Shown here piece by piece: positions 11,656 to 19,803 of a stretch of 26,239 nt of DNA (positions are counted from its first letter, which is position 1; the number at the start of each line of letters is the position of its first letter). The position numbers and the translations under genes are program-made. Origin of the DNA: a virus. The notes beneath the pieces are model-generated. The model saw only the letters and a list, made by a program, of their open reading frames with translations, ran no database searches and was not told where the DNA came from. The DNA lies in IMG/VR virus record IMGVR_UViG_3300020020_000147, positions 1-26,239 of that record; one strand, given 5' to 3'.

Positions 11656-14600
11656 TTATCGCACCTCAAACGTCAGCGAGACATGCACCGCCGCGGAGCC
11701 GCTCAGCGTGCCCCCGGCGGTCGTGACGATGTGGACGGTGTGGGTACTGGCGACATAGGCCCGCCCGTCGACGACCCCGCTGGCATCCGCCAGGTACGCT
11801 ACGCGGGTCGGCCCGTCATACAACGTGGCCGCCTGCCGGCCAAAGGGAATCACCAGCACCAGCGCCGAGACGGGCGCCGCCAACGGCGCGGCCGCGATCA
11901 CCAGCGACCACGTCAGCGTCGTGCCCACGAGCGTCGCCCGGTTGACCAGCACCTGGGCGGCGCCCACCGTCCACGCGGCCTCGAGCCCGCTGAACAGGTC
12001 CGGCGCGTAGCCGATGGCGGCCCAGTGCCCGAGCGGGACGGTGCGCCCCTTCTCGTAGACATCCCGGCCAATCTGGGCATCGCCGCCGCGGTTGAGGACG
12101 AGCGCCTGCGCCTGCACCACCGTCTCGGCATCGTTCAGGGCTTCGACCAGAAACACCTGGGCCGTGTTGATCAGCCGAAAGACGCGCGCCTCGGCGGGCT
12201 GCGCCGTGTCGGTCAAGACGAGATGCGGGTTGGCCTGCGTGAGGGTTTGCGGCGCGAGAAACGTGTTGGCCTGATCGCGCCGCGCGACATTGCTCGAGAG
12301 CCGCGCGTCGGGAACCGTGCCGCTCAGGAGCTGCGACGCGTCGAGCGGCGTGCCGTCCAGCCCGCGCGCTTTCAGGATGCCCGTCCCGGGGTCGGTGGCA
12401 TGATCCGCGCCCGCCCCCACCGTCACGCCCCCGCCGGGATGAACGCGCACATGCTCGACGCGCGCGCCCGGCGAGAGCCCGGTATGGACTTCGAGCGCCT
12501 CGACCTCGAAGGCGAGCGGCTGATAGGTCTGCGTGTCGTAATTGCCGCACGAGATGCGCGCCCGCGCGAGCTCCTCCTCGTGGCGCATCGACAGCCCCGC
12601 CGCGTAGTTCTGCGACATCAACATCCGCGCCCCGGTCGGATCGCCAATGAGCGCGTCGATCGCGGCGCGCTGGGCCGCCGTGCGCGGATTGACGGTCCCC
12701 GTCACCAGGAAGTCGCCGTCGACCGACTGGTCGGCCGTGAAGATGTTCGCCTGATCGGTCCACGCGGCATCCACGAGCGCGTCGCCGCCGCCCGGTTCAT
12801 GCGCCTCGTGATGCAGCATCAGCGCGGGCGCGCTGCCCCCGCCGCCGCTGCTCACCCCCGCCCCGCCGCCGCCGCTCCCGGCGACCAGCGCCCATTGCTT
12901 GTAGGTCGTGCGCCAGTTGACCGCGGTCTGGAACAGCGGCCCCTCGTGGGCGGTCACGCGGTAGACCAGCAGCGGGTCCTGCATTCGGGTCTCGACGTCG
13001 GTAATCAGGAAGGCGCCGGCGAGGCTGCGGTTCGCAATCGTGATCGTCTGCGTCTGCCCCGGGATCAGGCCGGGCGTGATCGTGGTGTACCGGACTTCGC
13101 GCCGCGGGGTCGTCACCTGGGCGAGATACCCCTCGGCGACCGCGAGCGCCTCGTCGTAGTGAAAGATCGCCGGCTCGTGGAATTTGGTCTCGATGAACAT
13201 GCCGAGCGCCAGCACCAGCGCCTCGTCGTCGACGCGGATGGTCAGCGGAAACTGCGCCGTATACGGAAAGACGATCGCCGCCGCCGCCGCGGGCGCACTG
13301 CTGCGGACCAGCGTATACATCGGCTGATGCGGCGCCGCCACGGGCGCCAGCTCCCACAGCTCGCCCGGGCCCACGGCTTCACTCACGCCGTTGACCGTCA
13401 GGGTCCCGCCGTGCGCGATTAGGGGATAGTGCAGCAGAAAATCCGTGGTCGTGCCGTCCCCCGTGAACGTGTCGACCACGGTGCGCGGCGACGAATCCCC
13501 GGCGATGAGCCAGACACTGGTCGCGAATTCGGTGGCGATCGGTTCGACGAGAATGTCGCCGATCGCGACGTCGGTCCCGTCCAGCACATCGACCGGCGCC
13601 GGCGTCGTCACGGGGTCCCACATCGTGAGCACGCGCGTATAGTCGATGCGCCAGACCATCCCCGTAATCGTCGCGAATTCGTCCAGCACCTGCGCGATCG
13701 AAGCGACGTGATAGGTCCGCTGCGGCAGCACCGGCCCGGTCACCTGCGCCGGGTTCAACGTCACCCCCGGCAGATAGAACAGCAGCGCCTCGAGCGCGTA
13801 GATCAGCGTCTCGGCGGTGCCGCTGACGCCGTCGACAAACCGCCAGTCGGCCAGGCCGTTGAAGTCGACCGCGGTGATGTCGTAGAGCTGCGACGGGACG
13901 TTGGTGCGCGACGTGGCCGCGCGTTCGATGACCGTATCGACGAGGCCGCCGAAGATGCGGACCCCGTCGTAGGTGACGACGATCTCCTGGCGCACGTCCG
14001 GCGCCACCGTCGGCAGCGGCAGCGTCGCCGACAACCGATCGCGGCCGTTGACCGTCGCCTGGATCGACAGGGACTCGTGCAGGATGCGCTGCGGGGTCCC
14101 GTCGATGGTGACGACCAGCCCCGCCGCGACCGCGATCACGAGATCGACGGCGCTGCCGGCCGTCACCATCGTCCCCGCCACGGGCGACTGGCTGATGACG
14201 TGCCCCGCCGGTACGCTGGCGCTCAGGGCCGTGGTGATCGTCCCGACGGTGAGGCCGGCCGCGGTGATCGCCGTGGCGGCGTCCGCCTGGAGATCGCCCA
14301 CGACATCCGGCACGGCGATGCCCGCCGGCCCGGTGGAGACGACGAACCCCACCGCCGATCCGCCGGCCGCTTCCGTCCCGGCGGTCGGCGACTGGCTGAT
14401 CACCAGGCCGGCCGCCACGCTGGGACTGGCACTGTAGGTAATCGTACCGACCGTGAATCCGGCCCCCGTGATGGTGCTACTCGCCGTCGCTTCGGCCAGG
14501 CCGACCACGTCGGGCACCAGCAGCGGCCCGCGCAGCGCGATCGTCAGCATCGCGTTGACGCAGGCCGCCACGGTGACCGTCGTCGTCCCGATACTGCCGG

Positions 14601-15177
14601 CGACGGCTTTCTGCCCGGTGAACACCGCAATCCCGCCGCCGTTGCCTTGGCCGGAGCTTTGATCGTGGCGCTCCGTCAGGCTCGCGAGCGCCGCATTGGC
14701 GACGCCGGTAAAGGCCGGCGTGCCGATGTCGAGGTCGTGCGTGATGGCCTGGACGATCAGGGTGTCGGCGACCGTGGTGGTCAGCGTCGGCAGCGACGCA
14801 TTGGCGGCGGCCGTGGCCTTCACGGCGCCGGCGGTCACGTCCCACGGGACGCCGATCGTCGCCAGGCCGGTAAACGTGATGATGACGCCGTGGTTATGGT
14901 CGCCAGAATCCCCGGTCGACGCCGTCGGTTCGGCGCCCGACGTGGCCGTTTTGTAGAACACCGTCAACTGCGTGCCGGTGGCGCCCGCGCCGGTCGCCTG
15001 GGGTGAGTTCGCGACCGGCGTCCAGCCGCTGGGCGTGGCGGGGACGGGTTCGCCGCCACACGTCTCGATGAACAGGAGGGCGAAGTCGCCGGCGGCGTGC
15101 CCCACCGGCCAGCTAATGTTGGCCGACCCCGCTAAGGCGGCGGCGGTACTGGCCGCCTTGAAGACGGGCATCGCCAT
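11656..15177 (-). CDS. Large multidomain tail hub/fibre protein with two PASTA repeats
   Basis: A 1173-residue protein downstream of the tape measure. Residues 1-217 form a beta-sandwich-like domain. Residues about 219-284 and 288-352 are two PASTA repeats (VPDVVGLAEATASSTITGAGFTVG... and VPDVVGDLQADAATAITAAGLTVG..., each closing with ISQSP-x-AGT). Residues about 355-765 look like a baseplate hub domain, with a DGVRIFGGLVDTV stretch typical of late-control-D/gp27-like hubs. A Gly-rich linker (767-782) leads to HHEAHEPGGGDAL and a fibre-like C-terminus (about 800-1173) with repeated DQANxF segments. It probably joins tail-tip assembly to host-surface contact. The stop is followed immediately by the next ATG. 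Confidence 0.8.
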   Translation of the reverse strand: MAMPVFKAASTAAALAGSANISWPVGHAAGDFALLFIETCGGEPVPATPSGWTPVANSPQATGAGATGTQLTVFYKTATSGAEPTASTGDSGDHNHGVIITFTGLATIGVPWDVTAGAVKATAAANASLPTLTTTVADTLIVQAITHDLDIGTPAFTGVANAALASLTERHDQSSGQGNGGGIAVFTGQKAVAGSIGTTTVTVAACVNAMLTIALRGPLLVPDVVGLAEATASSTITGAGFTVGTITYSASPSVAAGLVISQSPTAGTEAAGGSAVGFVVSTGPAGIAVPDVVGDLQADAATAITAAGLTVGTITTALSASVPAGHVISQSPVAGTMVTAGSAVDLVIAVAAGLVVTIDGTPQRILHESLSIQATVNGRDRLSATLPLPTVAPDVRQEIVVTYDGVRIFGGLVDTVIERAATSRTNVPSQLYDITAVDFNGLADWRFVDGVSGTAETLIYALEALLFYLPGVTLNPAQVTGPVLPQRTYHVASIAQVLDEFATITGMVWRIDYTRVLTMWDPVTTPAPVDVLDGTDVAIGDILVEPIATEFATSVWLIAGDSSPRTVVDTFTGDGTTTDFLLHYPLIAHGGTLTVNGVSEAVGPGELWELAPVAAPHQPMYTLVRSSAPAAAAAIVFPYTAQFPLTIRVDDEALVLALGMFIETKFHEPAIFHYDEALAVAEGYLAQVTTPRREVRYTTITPGLIPGQTQTITIANRSLAGAFLITDVETRMQDPLLVYRVTAHEGPLFQTAVNWRTTYKQWALVAGSGGGGAGVSSGGGGSAPALMLHHEAHEPGGGDALVDAAWTDQANIFTADQSVDGDFLVTGTVNPRTAAQRAAIDALIGDPTGARMLMSQNYAAGLSMRHEEELARARISCGNYDTQTYQPLAFEVEALEVHTGLSPGARVEHVRVHPGGGVTVGAGADHATDPGTGILKARGLDGTPLDASQLLSGTVPDARLSSNVARRDQANTFLAPQTLTQANPHLVLTDTAQPAEARVFRLINTAQVFLVEALNDAETVVQAQALVLNRGGDAQIGRDVYEKGRTVPLGHWAAIGYAPDLFSGLEAAWTVGAAQVLVNRATLVGTTLTWSLVIAAAPLAAPVSALVLVIPFGRQAATLYDGPTRVAYLADASGVVDGRAYVASTHTVHIVTTAGGTLSGSAAVHVSLTFEVR

Positions 15178-15180
15178 CGC

Positions 15181-17433
15181 TTACGCCAATCCGTAGCGCT
15201 TGACGACGCCGGGAATGCGCGGCACGACCGCCTCCGCGAGTTGCCGGCCGTCGAGGTTGATGACGGCGGTCCCGCCGCCGCTCGTGTTCGGCGCCGACTG
15301 CGCCACCGCGTCGCCGGAGAGATTCGGCAGCGCCAGCGACCGCAGCGCCAACGCGACCCGATCGATCTGCCCGTTGACGACGTCACCCCAGGCGCGCCAC
15401 TGGTCCTCGTTGGCGCGCAGGAGCGGCTCGAGCGCCTTCATGGCGCGCTCGGCTTCAGACGCCGTCTCGATGGTGGCGCGGGCCTGCTCCTCCGTCGCGC
15501 CGGTGACGTCCTCGCTGGCTTCTTTGTGCTTGCGCAGCGCCTCCTCGACTTCGGCGATGTTGGCGGCGGCCTGCTCGGGGTTGCCCTTGTCGGTGCCCTG
15601 CGTCAGCTTGATCCACAGCCGCGCGCCTTCCTCGCCGAGCGCCTCGAGCTGCTGCTGCAGCGCATCGAAGCCGCCCATCGACTCGGCGAAGTCGACGACC
15701 GCATCCCGGCCCTTGTTGCGGTCGAACATCCCGAACAGCGCCCGGCCGATCTGGATGGCCGCCTGCGCCGCGGCGACGATGGTGCCGATCCCCGACGTGA
15801 TGCTGGTGAACCCGCCCAGGATCGACGTCAGGCCCCCGCCGCTGGTCATCTTCTCGAAGCCGCCTTTCATGTCGCCGATGGCGCCATGAACCTTGGAGAA
15901 GGCCGACACGGTCGCGCCGAGCTGTCCGAGCAAGTTGTTGCCCAGGAGGCCGCCCAGATTCGACACCGCGACGCCGAGCTTGTCGAATTCCTGCGTGACG
16001 GTCGGCAGCTTCGCGAGGTTCTGAAAGAACGCTTTCGCATCGGCGGCGTTCTCGTTCAGCGCATCGCCGAACGCATCGCCGGCTATTTTTAATTTCCGGC
16101 CCGCTTCATCCGCGCCGATGCCGATCTCCTTCCAGCCCCGCGTAATATCCGGGAGCTGGTCAGCGGCTGACCGATTCAGCTGCACGAACCGTTGAATGCC
16201 TTGGCCGATCGCCGCGAAATGTTTGGCATTGTCCGCGTCGAGCTTCGCGAGCCGGTCCCCGAACTGCCGCATGCTGGCAAAAATCTTGTCGTCGGCGGCC
16301 TTCTGCTGGTCGGCCGCGGCCTGCGCTTTCCGCGCGGCGGCCTCGCGCTCTTTCGCCAGCCGCTCGAGTTCCTCGGCGCCGGCCGTGACCCCCGTCGCGG
16401 GGAGGTGGACATCCTTCCCCGGCCCGCCCGTCCGCGGCGCCCCGGCGCCGAGCGCGGCGCGTTCGACGATCGCCGCGCTGCCGCGGAACTTCAGCACGTT
16501 GGCGATCATCTCGCCCGTGATCACGGTGACCCGCGTCGCGAGATTCTCCCAGGCTTGCTTCGCGTCCGCCAGGCGCCGGATGGTGTCGTCGGCCATGATC
16601 TGCGCGGCGTCGCCCGTCTTGCTCAGGCCGGCCGAGATCGCCGCCCCGAGCGCGCCGCCCGCCTTGCCGAGCAGCTCGATTTCCAGGCGGGCCCGCATGG
16701 CGGGGTTTTCGATCTTCTGCAGCGCGTCGGTGATGGCGATAAAGGCCTGTTCCGGGGACATCTGCCGCACCGCGTCGAGGGAGAGCCCCAGGTCGGTGAG
16801 CGCGTGCGCGGTGGCTTTGCTGCCTTCCGCCACCTTCTGATTCATCTTGAAGATGGCATTCCCGACGTCGTCGATGGATGCGCCGGACTGCTCGGCCGCG
16901 TAGGTGAAACGCTGGACGGCGCCGGTCGAAATGCCGAGTTTCTCGGAGAGGTCGGTGACCTTCTCGGCGGCATCGAAGACAGACGCGACGAAGCCCATGA
17001 CGGCGTCGACGGAAAACGCGATGCCGACCGCGCCGGCCAGCGAGAGCAGGCCGCCCTTGATATCGGCGAATCCGAGGGAGGTCTTCTTGGTTTCCTGATT
17101 GACCTGGCGCGTCGCCTTCTCCAGGTCCTGCATTTCCTTCGGCGCCACCTGGCCGAGCGCCTTGTACTTCTCGATGGCCTCGGCGAGCTTGGCGTTGACC
17201 GACGCCTGCTCTTTCGCGGTCAAGGCGGTGGCGCCGCCGATTTCCTGAATCGCCTTGGTCATAATCTCCGCGTCCTGCACGAGCTTCCGCCCGCTGAACG
17301 CATTGGCGACCTTGTCGACCTTCTGCGCGACCGCTTCGGCGTTGGACTGGAAATCTTTGAGCTTGACCGTGGATTGCTGGACGGCGTCGTAGAACGACTT
17401 GAAGTCGGCGACGAATGTAGCGGTGATAGGCAT
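15181..17433 (-). CDS. Tail tape measure protein
   Basis: A 750-residue protein in the canonical place between the frameshifting chaperones and the tail-tip genes. It has long coiled-coil stretches (about 1-120 and 340-430). A hydrophobic segment at about 131-156 (LLSLAGAVGIAFSVDAVMGFVASVF) precedes a TMP-like region (about 160-260: KLGISTGAVQRFTYAAEQSG, ALTDLGLSLDAVRQMSPEQAFIAITDALQKI). A second Gly-rich hydrophobic region lies around 530-590, with an acidic coiled segment after it. It sets tail length; at about 0.15 nm per residue, near 110 nm. Its ATG overlaps the stop of the -1 frame of the chaperone (TGATG at 17435-17431). Confidence 0.92.
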   Translation of the reverse strand: MPITATFVADFKSFYDAVQQSTVKLKDFQSNAEAVAQKVDKVANAFSGRKLVQDAEIMTKAIQEIGGATALTAKEQASVNAKLAEAIEKYKALGQVAPKEMQDLEKATRQVNQETKKTSLGFADIKGGLLSLAGAVGIAFSVDAVMGFVASVFDAAEKVTDLSEKLGISTGAVQRFTYAAEQSGASIDDVGNAIFKMNQKVAEGSKATAHALTDLGLSLDAVRQMSPEQAFIAITDALQKIENPAMRARLEIELLGKAGGALGAAISAGLSKTGDAAQIMADDTIRRLADAKQAWENLATRVTVITGEMIANVLKFRGSAAIVERAALGAGAPRTGGPGKDVHLPATGVTAGAEELERLAKEREAAARKAQAAADQQKAADDKIFASMRQFGDRLAKLDADNAKHFAAIGQGIQRFVQLNRSAADQLPDITRGWKEIGIGADEAGRKLKIAGDAFGDALNENAADAKAFFQNLAKLPTVTQEFDKLGVAVSNLGGLLGNNLLGQLGATVSAFSKVHGAIGDMKGGFEKMTSGGGLTSILGGFTSITSGIGTIVAAAQAAIQIGRALFGMFDRNKGRDAVVDFAESMGGFDALQQQLEALGEEGARLWIKLTQGTDKGNPEQAAANIAEVEEALRKHKEASEDVTGATEEQARATIETASEAERAMKALEPLLRANEDQWRAWGDVVNGQIDRVALALRSLALPNLSGDAVAQSAPNTSGGGTAVINLDGRQLAEAVVPRIPGVVKRYGLA

Positions 17434-17935
17434 CAGCCGTCGACCTGTTCGGAGAGGCTATCCACTAGGACGCGGTAGACGTCGCGGTCTAGTTCGCCGA
17501 CCCATTCGTAGCGCCATCCAAAGACCCGGGCGATGGCCAGGTCGGATCGGACTTGTTGGTCCCACTGTCCGTTTTTTTTTCGTCCTCGCGCTCGCGGTCC
17601 ATCGTGCGCTCGTGCGTCTCGACGGCTTTGAGGATTTCGGCGAAGGAGTCGACGTCGAGCATCTCGAGTACGTCGGCGACGACGTCCTCGGACTGGCCGC
17701 GGATGATGACGGGTTGATCGTCGGCGTCGGTAATCGACCAGTCGACGAGATAGACCACCATCTTCGACAGGCCGACTTGCAGCGAATCGATTTCGTCACC
17801 GGTGGCGCCCTTGCGGATCATGCGGCGAAAGACGCGGCGGGTCTCGCCGGCCGTCAGGTGTTTCTTGACCACGATCCAGTCACCGCGCGACAGCGCGAGC
17901 CGGAGCGTTTCGGGGCGGCGGATTCTACTGGACAT
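17433..17935 (-). CDS. Tail assembly chaperone GT fusion made by -1 frameshift
   Basis: Ribosomes that slip back one base on the A9 run (17580-17572) leave the frame of the short chaperone after residue 121 and continue as NGQWDQQVRSDLAIARVFGW... to a TGA at 17435-17433. This adds 46 residues for a product of 167. The site reads GAA AAA AAA ACG, a perfect A-AAA-AAA heptamer. The extension reads like genuine T-domain sequence (RVFGWRYEWVGELDRDVYRVLVDSL), and its stop overlaps the tape measure start. This is the lambda G/GT arrangement: both proteins bind the tape measure and bring tail tube subunits. The join is 17935-17573 then 17573-17433, with base 17573 read twice. Confidence 0.85.
17489..17935 (-). 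CDS. Tail assembly chaperone (G-type, unshifted product)
   Basis: The unshifted product of 148 residues starts at ATG 17935. The body is alpha-helical (IVVKKHLTAGETRRVFRRMIRKGATGDEIDSLQVGLSKMVVYLVDWSITD...VVADVLEMLDVDSFAEILKAVETHERTMDREREDEKK), as in other tail chaperones. Beyond the slip site it ends in a Ser/Thr/Pro-rich tail. The start overlaps the end of the upstream gene by 11 bases. A longer in-frame extension to 18049 is shadow. Confidence 0.85.
   Translation of the reverse strand: MSSRIRRPETLRLALSRGDWIVVKKHLTAGETRRVFRRMIRKGATGDEIDSLQVGLSKMVVYLVDWSITDADDQPVIIRGQSEDVVADVLEMLDVDSFAEILKAVETHERTMDREREDEKKTDSGTNKSDPTWPSPGSLDGATNGSAN
17573..17579 (-). promoter_or_regulatory. Slippery heptamer A-AAA-AAA for -1 frameshift
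   Basis: On the minus strand a run of nine A (17580-17572) follows GAC-G. In the zero frame it is read GAA AAA AAA ACG, giving the ideal X-XXY-YYZ heptamer at 17579-17573. It lies where dsDNA tailed phages place the G/GT shift. A9 could also cause transcriptional slippage. Confidence 0.8.
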
Positions 17936-18218
17936 AGGGGGTCCCGTCCTCGATGGGGTTCCCGAGTTTCGCCATGAACGGCCCGGCGACGCGGGGGACC
18001 GGGGTCTCGATCGGCCACACCCACTCGCCCTTGGCGTGCGGCGCCACAAACTTGAGCGGGCGCTGCGTCAGCTTGAAGGCGTCGGCCAGCACGATCGTCC
18101 CGGTCACCGACCACGCACGCGTCACCGGGTCGCGCGTCACCGTGTAGCCGTTGACCGCCGCGGCGGTGTAGTAGGCCCAGCGGATCGACGCGACGACCCC
18201 GGTAATCCCGGCCGGCAT
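17925..18218 (-). CDS. Small tail protein
   Basis: A 97-residue beta-rich protein whose ATG directly follows the tail tube stop (TAAATG). The features ASIRWAYYTAAAVNGYTVTRDPVTRAWSVTGTIVLADAFKLTQRPLKFVAPHAKGEWVWPIETPV match a short protein that I recall between tail tube and chaperone genes of high-GC phages. The function is unknown. A role in tail tube assembly or as a minor tail subunit is likely from position. It overlaps the chaperone start by 11 bases. Confidence 0.7.
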   Translation of the reverse strand: MPAGITGVVASIRWAYYTAAAVNGYTVTRDPVTRAWSVTGTIVLADAFKLTQRPLKFVAPHAKGEWVWPIETPVPRVAGPFMAKLGNPIEDGTPYVQ

Positions 18219-18942
18219 TTACCGCGGCGCCGCGGGTGGCGGCGGCTCGGGGCCGCGCTCGTCGCGCCGCTCGCGGCCGCGCGCCGTGGTCACGCCCGCG
18301 GGCTCGCGCGTCCAGTCGCCCGCCCCGACAAACGACGAGCTGATCGACACGGCCCCGGTCGCCGTGACGTTGATCGACGCGTCGAGATACGCCGGCCCGA
18401 TCCAGAAATAGGTGGGCTCCAGCGACGACGGCATCAGCTTCAGCGTCGCCGCCGTATCGCCCGCGGCGACGTCGAAGAGGTCCATCTCGGTGTTCTCGTA
18501 CCAGCCACTGAGCTGGCCCTGGATATTCGGGAGCCCCTGCACCCACTGTTTGAACGTGTCTCCGACCCTTTGTTACGAGCCTGCAACGAACCCAGACTCG
18601 GGCCGATCATTTCTGTCGGCCTCTCACGGTTCCTGCTTTCCGTGAGTGCGGACTATCGCATCACCCGGCCGTCGGCCGGGGCTTCTGGGCTTAGTCTCTC
18701 AGGCTGCACGGCTTGCGCCTGCTTGCCCCCTGTTTGCATCGCAGCATCCAAGTCGATCACCAGAAGTGTTTGCTCGACGCTTACGCGCCGAGAGCCCCCG
18801 TCGTTGAGGCGGTCACGTCCACCCGGTCGCGGTTCATTTCCAGCGACCAGGAATTCATCGATGCGATCACGACCGGCGTGCCCGGGTCGGCGCCGGTCGG
18901 GTCGATCAGAATTTGCCCTTTAGAACCGTGAATTCTTGCCAT
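18219..18942 (-). CDS. Major tail tube protein, split by a group I intron
   Basis: Exon 1 runs from ATG 18942 to 18807 and exon 2 from 18565 to TAA at 18219. Joined, they give 483 bases and 160 residues without a stop. The protein opens MARIHGSKGQILIDP, has NSWSLEMNRDRVDVTA-FGDTFKQWVQGLPNIQGQLSGWY across the junction, then LKLMPSSLEPTYFWIGPAYLDASINV and SISSSFVGAGDWTREP; this is the usual pattern of siphovirus tail tube subunits. The split falls inside the well-conserved DVTAFGDT. The C-terminus has an Arg/Pro-rich tail. Without splicing, translation would end after 53 residues (TAA at 18783-18781). The tube polymerises around the tape measure. Confidence 0.88.
18566..18806 (-). ncRNA. Group I self-splicing intron (about 241 nt, no ORF)
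   Basis: Read on the minus strand, the element shows a group I fold. P1 pairs exon GCCU and the first intron C with GGGGC, giving the U-G pair at the splice site. P2 is CGGCGC-guaa-GCGTCG. P3 is CTTCTGG with CCAGAAG (7 bp). A GGC-GCAA-GCC hairpin forms P5/P6. P7 is GACTA (after GAGA) with TAGTC (in GCGATAGTCC), and P8 is CCCGGCC-gac-GGCCGGG. P9 is CTCACGG with CCGTGAG, followed by two more hairpins (GGCCGA/TCGGCC and GAGTCTG/CAGGCTC). The 5' exon ends in T and the intron ends in G, as group I chemistry requires. It has no homing endonuclease. Confidence 0.92.
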
Positions 18943-18944
18943 GT

Positions 18945-19367
18945 CTACTCCTCAGTCGCCGTCACCCAGATTTCGTAATGGCCGCCGCGGTGGTTCCACC
19001 GCACTTCGTTGAGATCGTCCCGTTCCTGCTCGCGCACGCGCTCGACCCGCGCGCAGTGCATGTCGACGTAGCCCACAGGCTCGAGCCGCGCGCCGTCCAG
19101 CACTTCGTGGATGCGCGCCGCCGCGGCCTTCGCCGTCTCCGCCGACGGCCCCGGCGTCACCGCCTTCACGACGTAGGTGAACACTTCCCACGCGGTCCCG
19201 CCGAACGCCGGCTCGTCGACGTGCGCGACGTGCCCCACGAGCACGAACTGCTTCGAGCCCTCGGGCGCCAGGTCGAAGTAGACGCCGTCAGGCGTCAGCG
19301 CCATCAGCGCCGCATCGCCCGCCAGCTTGGCGACCAGGGCGGCATCGACCGCCGAGCTATCCGACAC
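18945..19367 (-). CDS. Tail terminator/completion protein (DUF3168-like)
   Basis: A 140-residue protein between the HK97 gp10-like gene and the tail tube gene, the standard place for the tail terminator. It begins with a helix (SAVDAALVAKLAGDAALMALTP), has DGVYFDLAPEGSKQFVLVGHV, a strand TAWEVFTYVVKAVT, the helix ETAKAAAARIHEVLDG, and ends with strand pairs (HYEIWVTATEE). This matches the DUF3168/gpU plan. The protein caps the tail tube and joins it to the head. The likely GTG start at 19367 overlaps the upstream stop by 11 bases. Its TAG is followed by the tail tube ATG after two bases. Confidence 0.75.
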   Translation of the reverse strand: MSDSSAVDAALVAKLAGDAALMALTPDGVYFDLAPEGSKQFVLVGHVAHVDEPAFGGTAWEVFTYVVKAVTPGPSAETAKAAAARIHEVLDGARLEPVGYVDMHCARVERVREQERDDLNEVRWNHRGGHYEIWVTATEE

Positions 19368-19803
19368 GGCCCGTCACCTGGAACCCCGCGCGGCGCACGA
19401 CGTCGGCCAGCGCCACGTACATCTCGCGGCGCCGGCGCGCGACGATCGGGATGAACACCCGCCCCGGGGCCATCGCCCCGCGCCGCGACCCGAAGTTCTT
19501 CGCCCGGCCGCTGGGCAGCGTCGTGACGTAGCGCGCCTGGGTGCCGTTCTCGAAAATCCAGGCATGCGGCGCCGTGCTCGTGACGATGCCCGCGGCCCCC
19601 GCCTCCGTGGTCCGCTGCACGATCTTCAGCCCCTGGCGCAGCCGCCCGCGCGGCCCCGTCGGGTACTGCGCCTTGACCTCGGCGAGCGCGCCGGCCGCCG
19701 CGCCGTGAATGATCGGCGCCGCGTCGTCGCGCAGATGGCCCGGCAGCTGCTGCAAGTCGCGCAGGAGCTGCTCGAGGCCGTCGAGCACCAGGCGATTACT
19801 CAT
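19357..19803 (-). CDS. HK97 gp10-like tail/neck protein
   Basis: A 148-residue protein with the HK97-gp10 pattern. A starting helix pair (LDGLEQLLRDLQQLPGHLRDDAAPIIHGAAAGALAEVKAQYP) is followed by a beta part with GPRGRLRQGLKIVQRT and APHAWIFENGTQARYV, then GAMAPGRVFIPIV and a closing helix (RREMYVALADVVRRAG). The family works at head-tail joining or tail completion. The ATG at 19803 overlaps the previous TGA (ATGA). An in-frame extension to 20322 is the shadow of two upstream genes. Confidence 0.8.
   Translation of the reverse strand: MSNRLVLDGLEQLLRDLQQLPGHLRDDAAPIIHGAAAGALAEVKAQYPTGPRGRLRQGLKIVQRTTEAGAAGIVTSTAPHAWIFENGTQARYVTTLPSGRAKNFGSRRGAMAPGRVFIPIVARRRREMYVALADVVRRAGFQVTGRVG

Noticed and set aside
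11518-15006. Two very long plus-strand ORFs (634 and 525 codons)
   Set aside because: Both are complements of the hub/fibre gene, with Arg/Asp/His-rich composition typical of antisense frames; the minus frame has clear domains.
16192-17478. Plus-strand ORF of 428 codons
   Set aside because: Antisense shadow of the tape measure gene.
17570-17582. A9 run as a sequencing error in one long chaperone gene
   Set aside because: The two-frame layout at this position, before the tape measure, is the conserved G/GT arrangement, and the heptamer is in the correct phase. An error cannot be wholly excluded.
18219-18942. Tail tube gene as a pseudogene broken by insertion or sequencing error
   Set aside because: Removal of exactly 241 bases restores a conserved motif in frame, and the removed part folds as a group I intron; random insertion would not do both.
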